Shown here in pieces: positions 1-11,973 of a DNA stretch of 64,000 nucleotides (position 1 is its first letter; every line of letters begins with the position of its first letter). This DNA comes from Polyporus tsugae. Taxonomy: Eukaryota; Basidiomycota; Agaricomycetes; Polyporales; Polyporaceae. The stretch is from NCBI GenBank assembly GCA_024305745.1, contig JAHRBS010000004.1:3782001-3846000 (forward strand), in the 5' to 3' direction. The notes beneath the pieces were generated by a model, which had not been told where the DNA came from, ran no database searches, and was given only the letters and a program-made list of their open reading frames with translations. Position numbers and translations under genes: made by a program.

Positions 1-1166
1 AAAATTGGTCTCCTACATCAGTGACCCTGATGCCCTCGAGCAAGCCTTCGACGTTACCGATATACCCAAGATTAGCCGAGAGCAGGCTGCGAAGGATGCT
101 GCTCGTACGTTACTACATGATAGATTGTTTGGCATGGAAGCTGATGGGAGTCTACAGGTCCAAGCACCCTGGAGACCATCGGTGTCCCGTCAACATCGAA
201 GGCGGCTACACCACCACCTCCATCGGCGGCAGAGACGCAATCCAGCTACGCTCAACAGCTCGCGGAGGTGCCCGAACTGGCGTCGTATGGTCCGGTGCTC
301 AACAGTAGCATCAAGCCCAGTCCTCTCACGGAGCGCGAGACGGAGTATCAGGTGTCTGTGGTCAAGCACATCTTCAAGGAGCACGTCGTATTCCAGGTAT
401 GCCCTCAATCTCGTCACTCTATTGGGCGGATTCTCATCACAGCCCATAGTTCAACGTGTCCAATACCATCACAGACACCGTCCTCGAACAAGTTTCCGTC
501 ATCATGCAGCCACAAGCGGACTCGGGTCTTACGGAGGACTTTATCATCCCCGTTCCTACGCTCACCGCCGCTACGTCGCCTAGCATCCTGTACGTTTCCT
601 TCACGCGCGACTCGCCAGGGGAGTACGTCCAGGCGTCCTTCCAGTGCATCCTCAAGTTCGTCAGCAAGGAGCTTGATCCATCAACCGGCGAGCCCGAGGC
701 GGAGGGCTACGAGGATGAGTACCAGCTCGAGGAGACGGAGCTCGCCGCAGCGGACTACATCATTCCCAGCTACGTCACTTTCGCGTCCGAGTGGGACCGC
801 ATGCGTGGTGGCGTTTCCCTCACGGAGACCTTCTCACTGCCTGCCATGGAGTCTCTCAAGGGTACTTTTGCATTTCATTTATTTCCGATCATATTAAAAC
901 ACCGGCTGACCTTGCTGTATCGTATAGCTGCATGCAACTCCGTCGTCGAGATCCTCAACATGCAACCACTCGGCGGTTCGGAGGAGCCCCAGCAACCGAC
1001 CGTGCACACATTACAGCTCTCCGGCCTCGTGGGAGGCGGCGGAGGCAAGGTGCTCGTGCGTTGTCGCATGACGTACTCGAAGACACAGGGCGTGACGCTC
1101 GAGGTCGGCGTGCGGTCAGAACAGCAGGCAGCTGCGGACCTAGTCATCGCTGCGATTGGTGGCTGA
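1..1166 (+). CDS. SEC21: Coatomer subunit gamma (gamma-COP), 3' part
   Basis: Gamma-COP is a core subunit of the COPI coat that drives retrograde Golgi-to-ER vesicle traffic. Only the C-terminal part lies in the window; the gene begins before base 1. Exons read as 1-104, 158-396, 450-861 and 928-1166, joined in phase with stop TGA at 1164. The first exon gives a helical-solenoid tail containing VSYISDPDALEQAF, followed by a Pro/Ser-rich hinge (about 170-270). The appendage domain then follows, with FKEHVVFQFNVSNT and LEQVSVIMQPQ, both characteristic of gamma-COP. The intron at 862-927 is a multiple of three and has no stop, so it could be read through, but its GTACTT..TATAG borders support splicing. 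The family assignment is firm. Confidence 0.93.
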
Positions 1167-1760
1167 TCCTGGTCGGTATCGGGGGGCTTGGATTTCAGTA
1201 CGTTTTTGTGGAGTCGCGACGTCGCTCCGTGTGAATACGTAATTCTATTCGCAGTCTGAACGAAGGGTAGAAGCTGGTCGAGCAACTTGTATTGGGCCTG
1301 CCGATATATTCTTCGAACTAATGTTACGGCTGTGGCTGCCGATGTCTCGATTCTCCGGGCACATTTCCTGATGACATCGGCCATGTCGGCGATGGTGACC
1401 GTCGGAGGAATTCAAGGTGCTCAAGTGCTAAGTTGGGGTATATTTTATGATCTATATGCTCTAAGCAAGTTGTATTTCGTACTGGTAGTCGACAAGGATG
1501 CATCCGCGACAGTTCCATACCCGCCAGGGGCTTCGCGATGACAGCATTGCATTCCAATTCACCTCACCTCTTTCACCTTGTTCTAATAACCTCTAACAAA
1601 CCCAACGATAAAATTCCCGAAACTTGTAGTACTTGCTACAGAAACTCCTCGTAACGGTTACCCTTCACTTCGGTAAGCGATTGACTGTGTAGTTCAGAGG
1701 GGACCAACTCACCTGGGATTGGCAGATCACAAGAATGTCAACAGGAGACCACATCTAGTA
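1167..1760. other. Intergenic stretch, no gene seen
   Basis: About 600 bases between the gamma-COP stop and the first recognisable codons of the BTB gene. It must hold the gamma-COP 3' UTR and terminator and any promoter of the BTB gene. I see no ORF, RNA gene or repeat that I can support. Confidence 0.5.
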
Positions 1761-1761
1761 G

Positions 1762-2890
1762 GAGCCGACGAAGGATCCGGATCTCTGGTTCGAGGACGGC
1801 AACACGATTGTGATAGCCCACAAGGCTACATTTTGGGTCCACCGCGGCCTCCTCTCTCGACATTCTGACATCTTCAGCGGTTTATTTGCCATTCCACAGC
1901 CATTGAGCCCGGATTTCATCCGATGGCTGCCCAGTAGTCCGTGTCCGAGTCGCCGATTCAGCCCATGACTTCAAACATCTTCTCCACGCTCTGTATGATG
2001 GGGTAGAGTAAATGCTTCGGTCTCTTGTCCTTGGCCAGCATACCTAATCGCTATCTGTCATCGCAACTATCTGGACCACGACAAAAGGATGGAATTCTTC
2101 AACTCGCCGCCTTGGCCAGGCTCGGTCACAGGTACCAACTGGACAACCTCATTGCCGGTGTCTGCGGCCGTTTGGCCCCCGTCTTCTCCCCCAATACCGG
2201 GAACTTCAACCCGTTTGCGTGGGGAGGGGAGACCACACTCATCAACCTGACCATGGGGGACGCAATCGAAGCCCTCAACCTCTTTCGCCTACTTGGAAGA
2301 GCGGACATGATTCCTATCGCCGCCTTCTATGCGTGCTGCCAGCTCGCTATTCCGGCATTCATACGGGGAGTTGAGCGCGCGGATGGCACATGCGAGCAGT
2401 TGGGCTCCGTCGACCTCGAGCGTTGTCTCGCTACACGAGAAATCATGACGACATGCTACGCGTGGCGGTTGCTCACGCTGTTCGACGTCGGGGTCGGCGA
2501 GACGTGCTCCACGGTTGGGCACTGCATACGGCCCAGCGTTCTCAATGTCAGACGGATACGTGCATCGAAGCAAGATCTCTGTCAGGGAACTCATGTTCTC
2601 TCGCGGTTCGCACCTCTGGTCGCTCGCATGCACCGAAATCAGATGATCTGCAAGGTCTGTCGGGATACGTTCATTGGGCGAGAACAGTCCATTCGGAGGA
2701 CAGTATGGGAGCAGCTGCCAATGATGATGAATCTGAAGGTGGAGGACTGGCCTCCGTTTGATGACTGGTGGGCATCGTCTCTCTTTTCCTTCCTATATAA
2801 TTTTCGTCTGATCCTCAACTCGTCATATAGATTCCACGTTGGCGCAGGGACCTTTTGACACCCCTCCGAGTCGGATCCATAAGAGTGTGA
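1762..2890 (+). pseudogene. BTB/POZ-domain protein, probably a broken gene
   Basis: The segment encodes a BTB domain of the large Agaricomycete family. It starts PDLWFEDGNTIVIAHKATF and continues with VHRGLLSRHSDIF and DSAHDFKHLLHALYDG. A C-terminal half follows with ALARLGHRYQLDNL, a helical region and a CKVC..TFIGREQSIRRTVWEQLP signature. Such proteins are usually protein-interaction adaptors of unknown target. Two defects are visible. There is no in-frame ATG, because two TAG codons at 1756-1761 directly precede the domain. The reading frame also shifts by one base near 1915-1925, between PLSPDF and DGCPVV. An intron at 2003-2087 would keep phase, and another probably lies near 2771-2840. 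A missed 5' exon could rescue the start but not the frameshift, so I favour a pseudogene over a sequencing error. Confidence 0.6.
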
Positions 2891-3174
2891 CGAACTTAAC
2901 AGCACCGATGCTCCACAGTAATGAGAATTTCGAGAAATCGGTATATTGCAGTACTATGCTCGCGCATTGCAATGTACAACCATAATGCATCAAGTCATAC
3001 AACTCGACACCCGGACCAGGGAGAGAAGAAACCTTTTCGAGTGGGTGTGGGGATAATGAAGGAAGGGCGACACAACCGCCATCCCCTAAGCTGCCTCCTG
3101 GAAAAGAGCAGCCGAGGGTCAGTGCCGTTTCGCAAGAGCACGGGGGGGTGGGGGTGGGGGGGTATACGTACAAC

Positions 3175-4683
3175 TTAGTTGGTGTACGTCGAGCCGATAG
3201 GGCCGACCTTGATGTTGGAGAAGACGACGGTCGCGTCGCCGTTCTGGCTCTCGACTGTAGTGGGGTCGCCAGAGGTGGTCGCACAGGGCCCGCGGGAGAC
3301 GCCGGGCTGCGACGCGTCCTTGTCGAGGGGGTAGTCGGAGTCGAGCCAGAGCATCTTCGCCTCGTGGTCGTCCCAGAGGGACATGACGAGGACCATGCCC
3401 GTGTCGAGCGCGGTGCCCATGACCTTGAGGCCCCCGAGGGTCTCGAACGAGTTCGTGTCTCCGAACGCGGTCTTCTGCGCGTTGCAGAACGCGTCGGTGA
3501 TCGAGTCGTACGTGTCCATGCCCGCGATGTTCGTCTTCGAGTTCGCGATCACCTTGCCGTTCTGGACGTACAGCCGGCGGATCTCGGAGAGCGTGCCCGA
3601 CGTGCTGTTGTTCGACGTGTGGAACTGCGTGACGACGGTGAACTTGGAGGACGTGTCGACGGTCTTACCGATGCCGAGGAACGTCTGGTCGCCCATGCGC
3701 CACGAGTTGAAGTCGCAGCCGTCCTTGTCGCAGATGCCGCCATAGCGGTTGTCGCCGTCGCCGCAGTCGTTGCCCGAGCAACGCGTCTGGCCCTGGACGT
3801 TGCAGACGTGCGGCGTGACCGCCTCGCCGTACGCGTTCGCCTCCCAGATGTCCATCTCGTTGCAGCATGTGCCGTACTGGCCCGTGCCCGCGTTCACGTC
3901 GTTGTCGGATGGCGCCCAGCCGAGGACGTTGGCCTGCAGATCCGGGTGGCGCGTCAATTTAAATCCGGGGCCAACCGACCAGGAGCGTACGTACCTCGCC
4001 GTTGATGAACTTGATGTCGTGCGGGCACTGGGTGTCGCAGTAGCCGGTGCCGTACTTGGCACCGGCCTTGTTGCCCGAGAAGCGGCTCTGCCCGCCGTCG
4101 GCGTCCATCTCGACAAAGTAGAGCGCGCCGTTGAGGCCGCAGGGGAGCTTCGACATGTCGATGTCGAACGTGAACTCCTGGTTCTTCAGCTTGAACATCT
4201 CGTACTTGGAGTCGGCTGTGTCCATGAGGTACACGCGCGAGCCGATATTCGTCGAGTACGGGCCGTGCGTGACGAACTTGATCGTGAGCGCGTTCCCGCT
4301 CGTCGTGATGCCGTAAGTGCCTGATTGCAAACCATGGCCGTTAGCTGAGCTCATGAGGCTAAGAGGAACGGCGACAGGGAACGAGACGCACCAGAGTAGT
4401 CAGCGCCGTCGAGGGCGCAGTTCGTCGCGCAGGTGGTGGGGTCGGGGCAGAGGGAGGTGTCCCAGGTGTTGCCGGTGTAGCAGTTGGTGCTGCTGTTGAC
4501 CGAGTGGAGCCAACGCCAGTTGGAGTCGAGCACGATCGAGTGGTTCTCAGTCGTGCAGCTGTTTGAACCCGTGCACTTCTGGACAGTCAGCTTTGGGTGC
4601 GTCTCGGTGGTGAGCGTGCCGGCCTGCTGGCCGTACGCGATCGCTGCGTATGAGAGAGCGAGGAGCGAGAGGGTGGGGAACAT
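3175..4683 (-). CDS. CBH1: Cellobiohydrolase I, glycoside hydrolase family 7, secreted
   Basis: Releases cellobiose from the reducing ends of crystalline cellulose outside the cell. Exons on the minus strand are 4683-4392, 4320-3995 and 3933-3175, giving 458 residues. A signal peptide ([20 protein letters not shown]) is followed by one GH7 domain that fills the protein. The catalytic motif EMDIWEAN (nucleophile Glu, Asp, acid/base Glu) is intact, and [16 protein letters not shown] is typical of the family. The protein ends ...GPIGSTYTN straight after the catalytic domain, with no Ser/Thr linker and no CBM1 cellulose-binding module. It is therefore a one-domain enzyme of the usual size for that class. 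A TATA box lies upstream. Family and reaction are firm. Processive cellobiohydrolase rather than endoglucanase is inferred from the overall match to Cel7A-type sequences. Confidence 0.95.
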
Positions 4684-4789
4684 CGTTCTGATGATGTGGT
4701 GCGAAGGCCGGAGTGTAGAGTCGGATTTGTCCTGCTGTCGAAGACGAGGCTGTGGGGCTCGATGCTGGGATAGCAGGGTTCGAGGCAGG

Positions 4790-4796
4790 TTTTATA
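4790..4796 (-). promoter_or_regulatory. TATA box of the GH7 gene
   Basis: The minus strand reads TATAAAA about 107 bases upstream of the GH7 ATG at 4683. A strong TATA box fits a highly inducible secreted cellulase. A GTGGGG element, one form of the CreA/Cre1 consensus SYGGRG, lies between it and the ATG at 4752-4757, but such a short motif is weak evidence. Confidence 0.6.
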
Positions 4797-5582
4797 CTAG
4801 GAGAAGGATATGTCCGGATAATATGCGGATGGGGAGGTGTCCTCGGGTAGTTTTTCCGTCGACTAGGAATCTCGTCGGGCTCTTCGACGAGGGACATAGC
4901 TGGGCTGGACGGCTGCCGATGTTGGACACGCTCCGACGAGTATCCGGCGTGCTGCACCAGAATGCGAGGAGATTGAGTATCACGCTTCAATGATTACTCG
5001 CAAAGGTGTACATGCTAGGACGCCGAAGAGAAACCGAACTTGACGGGAGCGGGGGAGTTCCTTCTACCTAGCACATGGAATTCCATAACAAGGGTCACGT
5101 TTTGACGGGGCCGGGAGGATACCCGGGGCGAGAGATCAACGCACACAGCTGCTCATGGGAACAGGCTGGCAAGTGACCGGTGATATCGAGTACGAGTAAA
5201 CGCCCCATACGTAGTCGTTTGTTTCTTCTGGCAACGGAAGCGACCTTGGCAGCGAGGAGATGCCGAAGCAAACGTCAGTGAATACCTACAAGTTGGGGAT
5301 CTTGAGGGGCGTCATGGGACCAGGGAAAGGCTACTAGAGAAACATTCGAGCTACGATGCAATGGGGCAGTGACCTTAGGAAAGGACTCTTTCGCATACTC
5401 CTATGGTGCGTATCGAGCCTAAATTCGGCCTTGTCGTTTTCCTCGCCATCTGCGGCAATATTTAGATCTTTAGCTTACGCGTATAATATCGTTGTCGGGA
5501 CAGACCGGCTAAAGTCCGGGAGTAGAGAGTAAGGTGCTTACCAGATCAATGGACTGTGATCAGCACCCATGCACTCCGTTAG
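4797..5582. other. Upstream region of GH7 gene, no other gene seen
   Basis: About 800 bases holding the GH7 promoter on the minus strand. It contains the 12-base palindrome ATGGAATTCCAT at 5075-5086, repeated at 5727-5738. I see no ORF with protein-like composition. Confidence 0.4.
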
Positions 5583-6145
5583 GACCTAGTATATGTCAGA
5601 GGCGACGAACGGGAGTCAGTCCCGGTCGCAGACACGGCCATCAACTTGGAACACATTCAGTTGTCCGACCACGAGGATGTTGTCATGTGGCTGGTGACAA
5701 TCGAACTGCCGTGGCAAATTGAATGCATGGAATTCCATAAAGGATACGCTATTTGGGATATGCATACAGCCATTACATAGGTGGTGAAGTTCATTCATGA
5801 ACGTAACTATTAGACAGGAATCGCTTGGGAATGGTAGACCCGGGGAATGCCAAGGAACCCCGAATAAGAAGACCGTACCAAACCAACAAGGACCAGACGT
5901 TTGACCACCGTGTGGTTACTGAATGGATACGCACAGACGGAAGCCATCACAGCCACAGACCAAGAAGGTTGCAGACAGATCGCCCGATACGTCGAGGGAC
6001 GTCGTGGCAACGCAATCTTGCTCCTTGACTGGATCTAACAGGTGGAAGATTCGTTTGGCTTCACAATCGTTGCGTTAAATCCGTCAAGCCAATGGGTGAA
6101 CGAGCCCAGAGATTCTTCCGGACGACGGTGGTGGAAAGGAAGGTA
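5583..6145 (+). pseudogene. Coding relics of an unrecognised gene
   Basis: Two stretches read like protein but are broken. One frame from 5583 to a TAG near 5778 gives a 65-residue run that includes LSDHEDVVMWLVTIELPW and ECMEFHKGYAIWDMHTA. Another frame, about 5868-6145, gives QEGCRQIARYVEGRRGNAI and, after an in-frame TAA at 6036, FGFTIVALNPSSQWV. The hydrophobic/charged pattern and lack of low-complexity bias look like decayed exons. I do not recognise the family, and the two stretches may belong to one gene. They could also be chance ORFs in GC-moderate DNA. Confidence 0.3.
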
Positions 6146-6812
6146 GTCGGCACGCAATCGAACGCGGGGAACGCGATAGTGGGGGAGAGGATGAAAATAG
6201 ACAGCCAGCGGGGTGCGGGTTGTGCCACCAAGCGCATCTTCTTGTGTGGGGCTCGGGGAATATATCCCGGTCGATCAGGGAACAGACGTCGGGGACTTAC
6301 TATCTCGGAGGTAGTGGGGCCCACACACAACCGCGGGCAAACGACGTCGATGGGCCTCTTCGAATCGTATTCAGTCTATCAAGCAAAGTTATTAGGTCCA
6401 GGCTCCTCTTTGTATGGGGAATTGGAACGCACCTTATGGGCATACTCTCATAGCTCGAAGCCAATATTGTCGACCGATGACCATGTATCCGGTCGATACG
6501 AGGAATGGCAGGCTCGAGAACGCCGCACAACATGGAGCGGATTGGGGTAGCAAATGTCACAATGGAGAAGATGGCCGATGGACGCAGAGAACGGAGAAAC
6601 CAAGGCCATTTCGCGGCGAATCGCAGAGCCAATATCCCAATGGGCGCCTATTAGACCAGTCGCGCGATCACGTGGTGTCGCGTCGTTGAGTTTGTGGTTT
6701 GTCCAGCGGGCGCCTCCGCTGGCTCCATGCTTCCTTCCTCCGCCGACCTCGTCCACGCGATACGATTTCCTTTCTCCCGACTTCAATCGACCGCTGGGAA
6801 CCTATATACGCA
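6146..6812. other. Intergenic stretch upstream of the coiled-coil gene
   Basis: About 670 bases with no supported gene. The right end must carry the promoter and 5' UTR of the coiled-coil gene; no clear TATA box was seen. Confidence 0.4.
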
Positions 6813-9800
6813 ATGTCGACCTGGGGTGTCGGCGATGACCACGACTCCGACGAGGTCTGCACCCTCAAAGAACAAATCCGCGTTAAAGGTAACTCTGCCC
6901 TAGCTCGGGTCCCGGATCACTAGCTCAAACTTCTCCAGATGCGGCGACCGCTACACTACATGGCCAAGTATTGAAGCGGGAGGCAGAACTGAAGGAGGCG
7001 AAGGACTCTATGAACGAGGTGCTCATCAAGGTGCGTCTCGGTGCTCGTCCTCATGCTACCTCTTGTGACTGGGCTTCACTGGGATACAGCTACGTAAAGA
7101 CGCCGATCGCGTCGTCCAACTAGAAGCAGACATCAAACGACGCAATGAAGACCTATCAAATGAACGAATAACACGCGCTAATGCGGAGGCCGCCCTGACC
7201 ACAGCGGAGCGGAGGCTCAAGGAATCCGAACAGACCGCGCTCGAACTCCAATCCACCCTAGACACCTTATCCTGTCAGGCGAACTCGACGTCGTTAGGGC
7301 GCTCGAAACTTGAGCAGGACAATGCTGCGCTCCAGATCCGCGTACGTGCGTTGGAGCGGGAACTCCAGAACAAGTCGCAGGCGGAGAAGGCTGCACTCAG
7401 TGGAAGTCATGGTCCATCGGGTTCCAGGAGTCGAAGACAGTCCCCAACAGACGACTCTTTCCGAATACCCGCGTTGGAGAAGGAGGCTGCTGAGCTACGC
7501 ATTGCTTCGACGCAACAGGCGTCGGAACTGCAGCGCACGACGGAACAGCTGACCCGAGCACGCGACCAGCTGGTCCAGGTCCAGAACGAGAAGATAGCCA
7601 CGGAACGACAACTCGAAAGACAACTCAACGCCGCACGGGCCGCCCTGGAGGAGCGTGAAGAAGATCTTCGACTACTGCAGGATACTCGTGGTGGGGAGGA
7701 CGTTGCAGCCCGAGAGGCTGACCTCTTGGAGCGACTAGGGATGGAGGAGCAGAGAGTGGCTGCCTTGGAGGACCAGCTTGCGCGTTCTGCGGGTAGTCGG
7801 AAGCAGGATACGGCGATGCTTCGGGATGAATTAGACCGCACTACGCAGATGCTGGATGATTCCAATGCCAAGCTCGCAGCGGCTGAAAGCAGGCTCACTC
7901 AACTCTCCAGAGATCGTGAGGCCGCATACCGTGATCGGGATCGTCTCCAGCGCGAGCGCGAGCAGCTATCTGAGAATATGCGTGATGCTGGGGCAAGGAT
8001 CAGGTATGTGCAAAACTTTTCCAAAACAGCACCTTGCGATGCTGACTACTCTTCAGCTATCTCGAGCTCCAACTCTCCACATCCTCTCAAGGCTTAGTCG
8101 CCGAGGAGGCCTCTACTGAGGAACATGTTGCAACCATTGAACGCCTCCTTAACTCTATCGCGCGGATACGTAGCGAACGGGATAGCCTTCGGCGGGACCT
8201 CGAGTTCCTCAATGTGGAGAACAAGTTCGCTGTACAATCGTTGGAGGCGAAGCTCGTGGCCGCATCTGCGCCCGTCACTCCTTCCGTCAACAGCACCCAG
8301 CTCTCTCAGTTCTCAGCTCTGGAAGGCTACATCCAGCTCTTGGAAGGACAAGCCGAACGTACGTCGCGAATGACTCTCGCTCTCGCCATCGTCACCCAAC
8401 GTACCGCCGAGCAAGAAGAGGCCAAGGCGGCGCGCATACAGTCACTTCTAGACCAACTTTCCGCCGCCCGCGAGAGCCTACAACGGTCGGAGCGCCATCT
8501 TCAGGAGCGCCAGGATGCCATCGAGTCTCTCGAGACCCAACTTTCCTCAAGCACAACCTCAGTTGGCGAGGCGGAGTCCCAGGTCGCTGCTTTCCGCGCA
8601 ACAATCCAACGCCTCGAAGACGAGCTCGCCCGGGAGCGCACATCACACGTCGAGACCGGCGCGGCGCTCTCCGACGCGGAGGCGCAGCTCAACGAGCTCT
8701 CCCAAACCCTCACCGACGCCGAAGCGGCGCGCGACGCGCTCGCACTCGAGAAGACCCATCTCGAGGCGGACCTCGATACGGCGCGGGAGGAGCTCGCCGA
8801 CGCCGAGACACGCCACGCCGCCCAGCTTGCCGGGCTTGCCGTTGCGGGCGAGTCCGGACGCGGCACGCAGGCGGCGCTCCGCGCGCAGGTCGGCGAGCTG
8901 CAGGACCGCATCCTGCGGCGGACGCAGCAGATCGGGGAGCACCAGCACGACATCAAGCGGCTCGAGACGAATCTGAAGCTGCAGGAAGATCGGATCGCGG
9001 AGATGACAGCGGAGCTGGACGTTGCGCAGAGCGAGCGGGTCGCGATGCTCGAGGACTGCCGGACGACGCGCGAGCAGAGGGACGATGCGATGCAGCGGTG
9101 CGATGAGCTGGAGGAGGCGATGGAGGTGCTCGAGGAGGCGAGGGAGGTGGAGGTTGAGGCAGTCGTTAAGGTCGCGGTTGAGGCCGTGGCGGCGCGGCGC
9201 CAGGCAGTTGTCCGGGCGAGGGGCGCAACTGAGGCTGCGTCTGGCGATCGTGTGGCGTTGCAGGAGCGCGTCCGCCTCGTCGAGCAGGAGAAGTTCGAGC
9301 TGTCTTCGCGACTTGAAGCACTCGCTGCCGAACGCGACCAGCTTGCCCAGACCGCTGAGCACGAACTCTCTTCCACACGCGCTCAGCTCGAGGAGGCGTC
9401 CTCTGCCACTCGTGCCACTGAAGAGGCCAAGTCGCTCGCGGAGTCTCAGATTGCCGACCTACAGGACCAACTCGAGACGAAGGATAGGGAAGTCACCTCT
9501 CTTCGGAACCAGGTTGCCGTCGCCCAGGCGAACCACGAAGACCGCCAGTCGCTCGAGGCCAGTCTCTTCGCACAGGAGAAAGCCGCCCTCGAAACCCGTC
9601 TCCAAGAAGCGCGTGCGTCTCACTCGGAACTGGAGACCCTCCACCGCGAGACCGTCGAGAAGCTCCGGGGCGTTGAGGCGGAGCTCGAACGTGCCGAGGA
9701 AGAGCTCGCCTGCCAGCTCACGAACGGCGCTGTGCATTCTGAGGCCGAGGAGCGTCTGCACGAGGAGATTGCTCAAGTCAAGCAGGAGCACACGAAGGAG

Positions 9801-11973
9801 ATAGAAGACCTCGAGGAGCAGATTAAGAACCTCAGCGCAGAGATCGAAGCCTCGACGCGTCTGCGTGGTGAAGCCGATGCATCGAGACAGGCGGTCGAGG
9901 AGGAGCTCGCGCGCACTAAGGAGGAGCTCCAGTCGCGTCTCGCAGAGGCTGGCGAGTCGCTCGATACTGCGGATCGTTTGGAGGCTGAACTGGCGCAGGC
10001 GAAGGAGAACTACGAGGAGCACATCAGGGGCTTGAAGGGGCAGCTCGAGACGCTCACGAACGAGCTCCAAGATGCCGCGCGCGAGAAGGAGGACCTTGAA
10101 GTCCAGTATGAGCAGGTTATGGAGGACTTGCGCGCACAAGACGCGGCGACGTCCGAGGCTCAGGAGAAGGTCAAGGCTCTTGAAGATCGTCTTGTTGAAC
10201 TCAAGGAGACATACGAAGAGGATGTCCGCAATCTACGGGTGCAACTGGAGGACGCCAGCGGGCAACTGGAAGACGCCAAAGCTTCCGCAGACGCACAACA
10301 GCGCGACGCGGTCGACGAGCTCACACGCACAATTGAGGAGCTCCAGGGTCGCCTCACTGTGCTCACCCGGGAGGCAGACGAGTGTCGTGCGGAGCTCGAC
10401 GAGGAGAAGGCTGCACACGTTCGTATACGCGAGTCTACCACGGCCGAGATGCGCGAGATCATGGCTATGCGCGACGAGGCTGAGGCTGCTCTCACGGAAG
10501 CTGAGACGGAGCTGCCTGGCTTACGCGCGCAGCTGGAGCATGCGGAGTCTTCGTTGCGCGAGGTGGAAGAGGAGAAACTCAGCCTGCAGTACCAGGCTAC
10601 GAACCTGGAAGCCGAGGTCCAGCGCGCCAAGTCGCTACAGCGGTTCTTGGAGAGTCAGGCCGCGGAGAGGTATGTTGTTCCATTGGTTCTCCCTGATAAA
10701 TACAATCTCATATGTTATCAGCGAGCGTCGTATGGGTTCTCTCGATGCCGAGCTTGCAGACCTGCGCGCGAAGTGCACATCTTTAGACAAGCTCGCTCAG
10801 AGCAAGGAGGCGAACCTGGCGATGCAGTCTATTCAGCACGAACAGACCATTGCATCTCTCAAGCGCGAGCTCAATGCGCTTCGCACCCAGCCCAGGTTCG
10901 AGGACGAGCTCGCTGAGCTCAAGGAGAAGAACGCGGAGTATGAGGAGCTTCTACGCGCCAAGTGCCTGGAGATCGAAGAGAATGACGACAAATTCATCGA
11001 GTATGTATTTTTATTGATGTTGACGGCGACGGTACAGGCTAACGGACATGTTTCTAGTATGCTCAAGGACAAGAAGAAGCTGAACAACAAGATCGACTCC
11101 TTGAACCGCAAGGTGCAGAATCTGCAAACCAAGTTGAACGCCGCGACCGAGGCCGCCGCAAAGGCATCTTCACCTCCTCCTGCTCTTCCCCCCAAGCCCC
11201 CAGTCGTCTTCTCACCCTCTCCCACCTTTACCCTTGCCCCTGCACCTATCATCTCGGGGCCATCGTCTGCTTCCTCCTCTCGTCCGACACCGACATCGCG
11301 CCAGCGCGTTGTGACGGCCCCTGCGTCTCGCTTCTCGCCAGAGAACGTGGTCCCTCCATCAATGCCCACCTACAGACCGAAGACGCCGGAGTCGCGAACA
11401 CGAATGACGTCTGCTCATTCGTCTTCGTCACGTCCAAAGACACCCGAGTCAAGACCTTCGCACATGCCAGTGTTCAAGGCACGAACCCCCGAGCGTCATC
11501 GTGTCCCCATTACGACGAAGGCCGAAGCACCTAATTCATCTTCACTAATCGGAATGAAGAGGCGTGCCCCTGACGACTTCGATGATTGTGGAACAGTTCC
11601 CCCTCAGACCTTTACCGCCGACAGTGCGCCATCAGGGCCCACTGCCGATGGGTCAACGCTTGCGCCGCCCACCACCCCCCGCCTCCGGAAGGCACTGCAG
11701 AGCATGAGGTCAGGCTTTACTCCTGTGCGACATACAAGCAGTCGAGCCGGCTCCGCATCTCCTCGACGGGCAACCACGGGAGGAAGTGTCCCAGCTCCGC
11801 TTCCTCACACCATCTCAGATATGACGAACAGCCCGCGGGCCGCATCGCACTCTGAAACTGGGAAGGCTGCAGCAAAGAAGGGCTGGCTTGGCAAGATCAA
11901 GGCCGCACCTTCGTCACAACCTCGCGGGTTCACCTCGCGACCACCCGTCTTTGATCCGCCTGGTATGCGATAG
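6813..11973 (+). CDS. Very long coiled-coil protein with a phospho-site-rich basic tail
   Basis: Exons 6813-6888, 6939-7030, 7090-8003, 8057-10669, 10722-11000 and 11058-11973 join in phase to 1,629 residues. After a short acidic start (MSTWGVGDDHDSDEV), almost the whole protein up to about residue 1,370 is Glu/Lys/Arg/Ala/Leu-rich heptad coiled coil. No globular head, hinge, ATPase motif or membrane segment is visible, so it is not an SMC protein. The last 250 residues change to a Pro/Ser/Thr-rich basic tail. The tail holds RPKTPESR twice and KARTPERH, plus further SP/TP sites, as expected of a cyclin-dependent-kinase substrate. It ends GWLGKIKAAPSSQ...VFDPPGMR. The build resembles spindle-pole, septation or polarity scaffolds, but I cannot assign it to a named family. 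The role is open. Confidence 0.8.

Noticed and set aside
3148..4005. 285-codon plus-strand ORF opposite the GH7 gene
   Set aside because: Val/Arg/Ala-rich antisense reading of the cellulase exons.
8501..9376. 291-codon minus-strand ORF inside the coiled-coil gene
   Set aside because: Low-complexity Ser/Ala/Arg translation of the antisense of Glu/Ala/Leu codons; not a gene.
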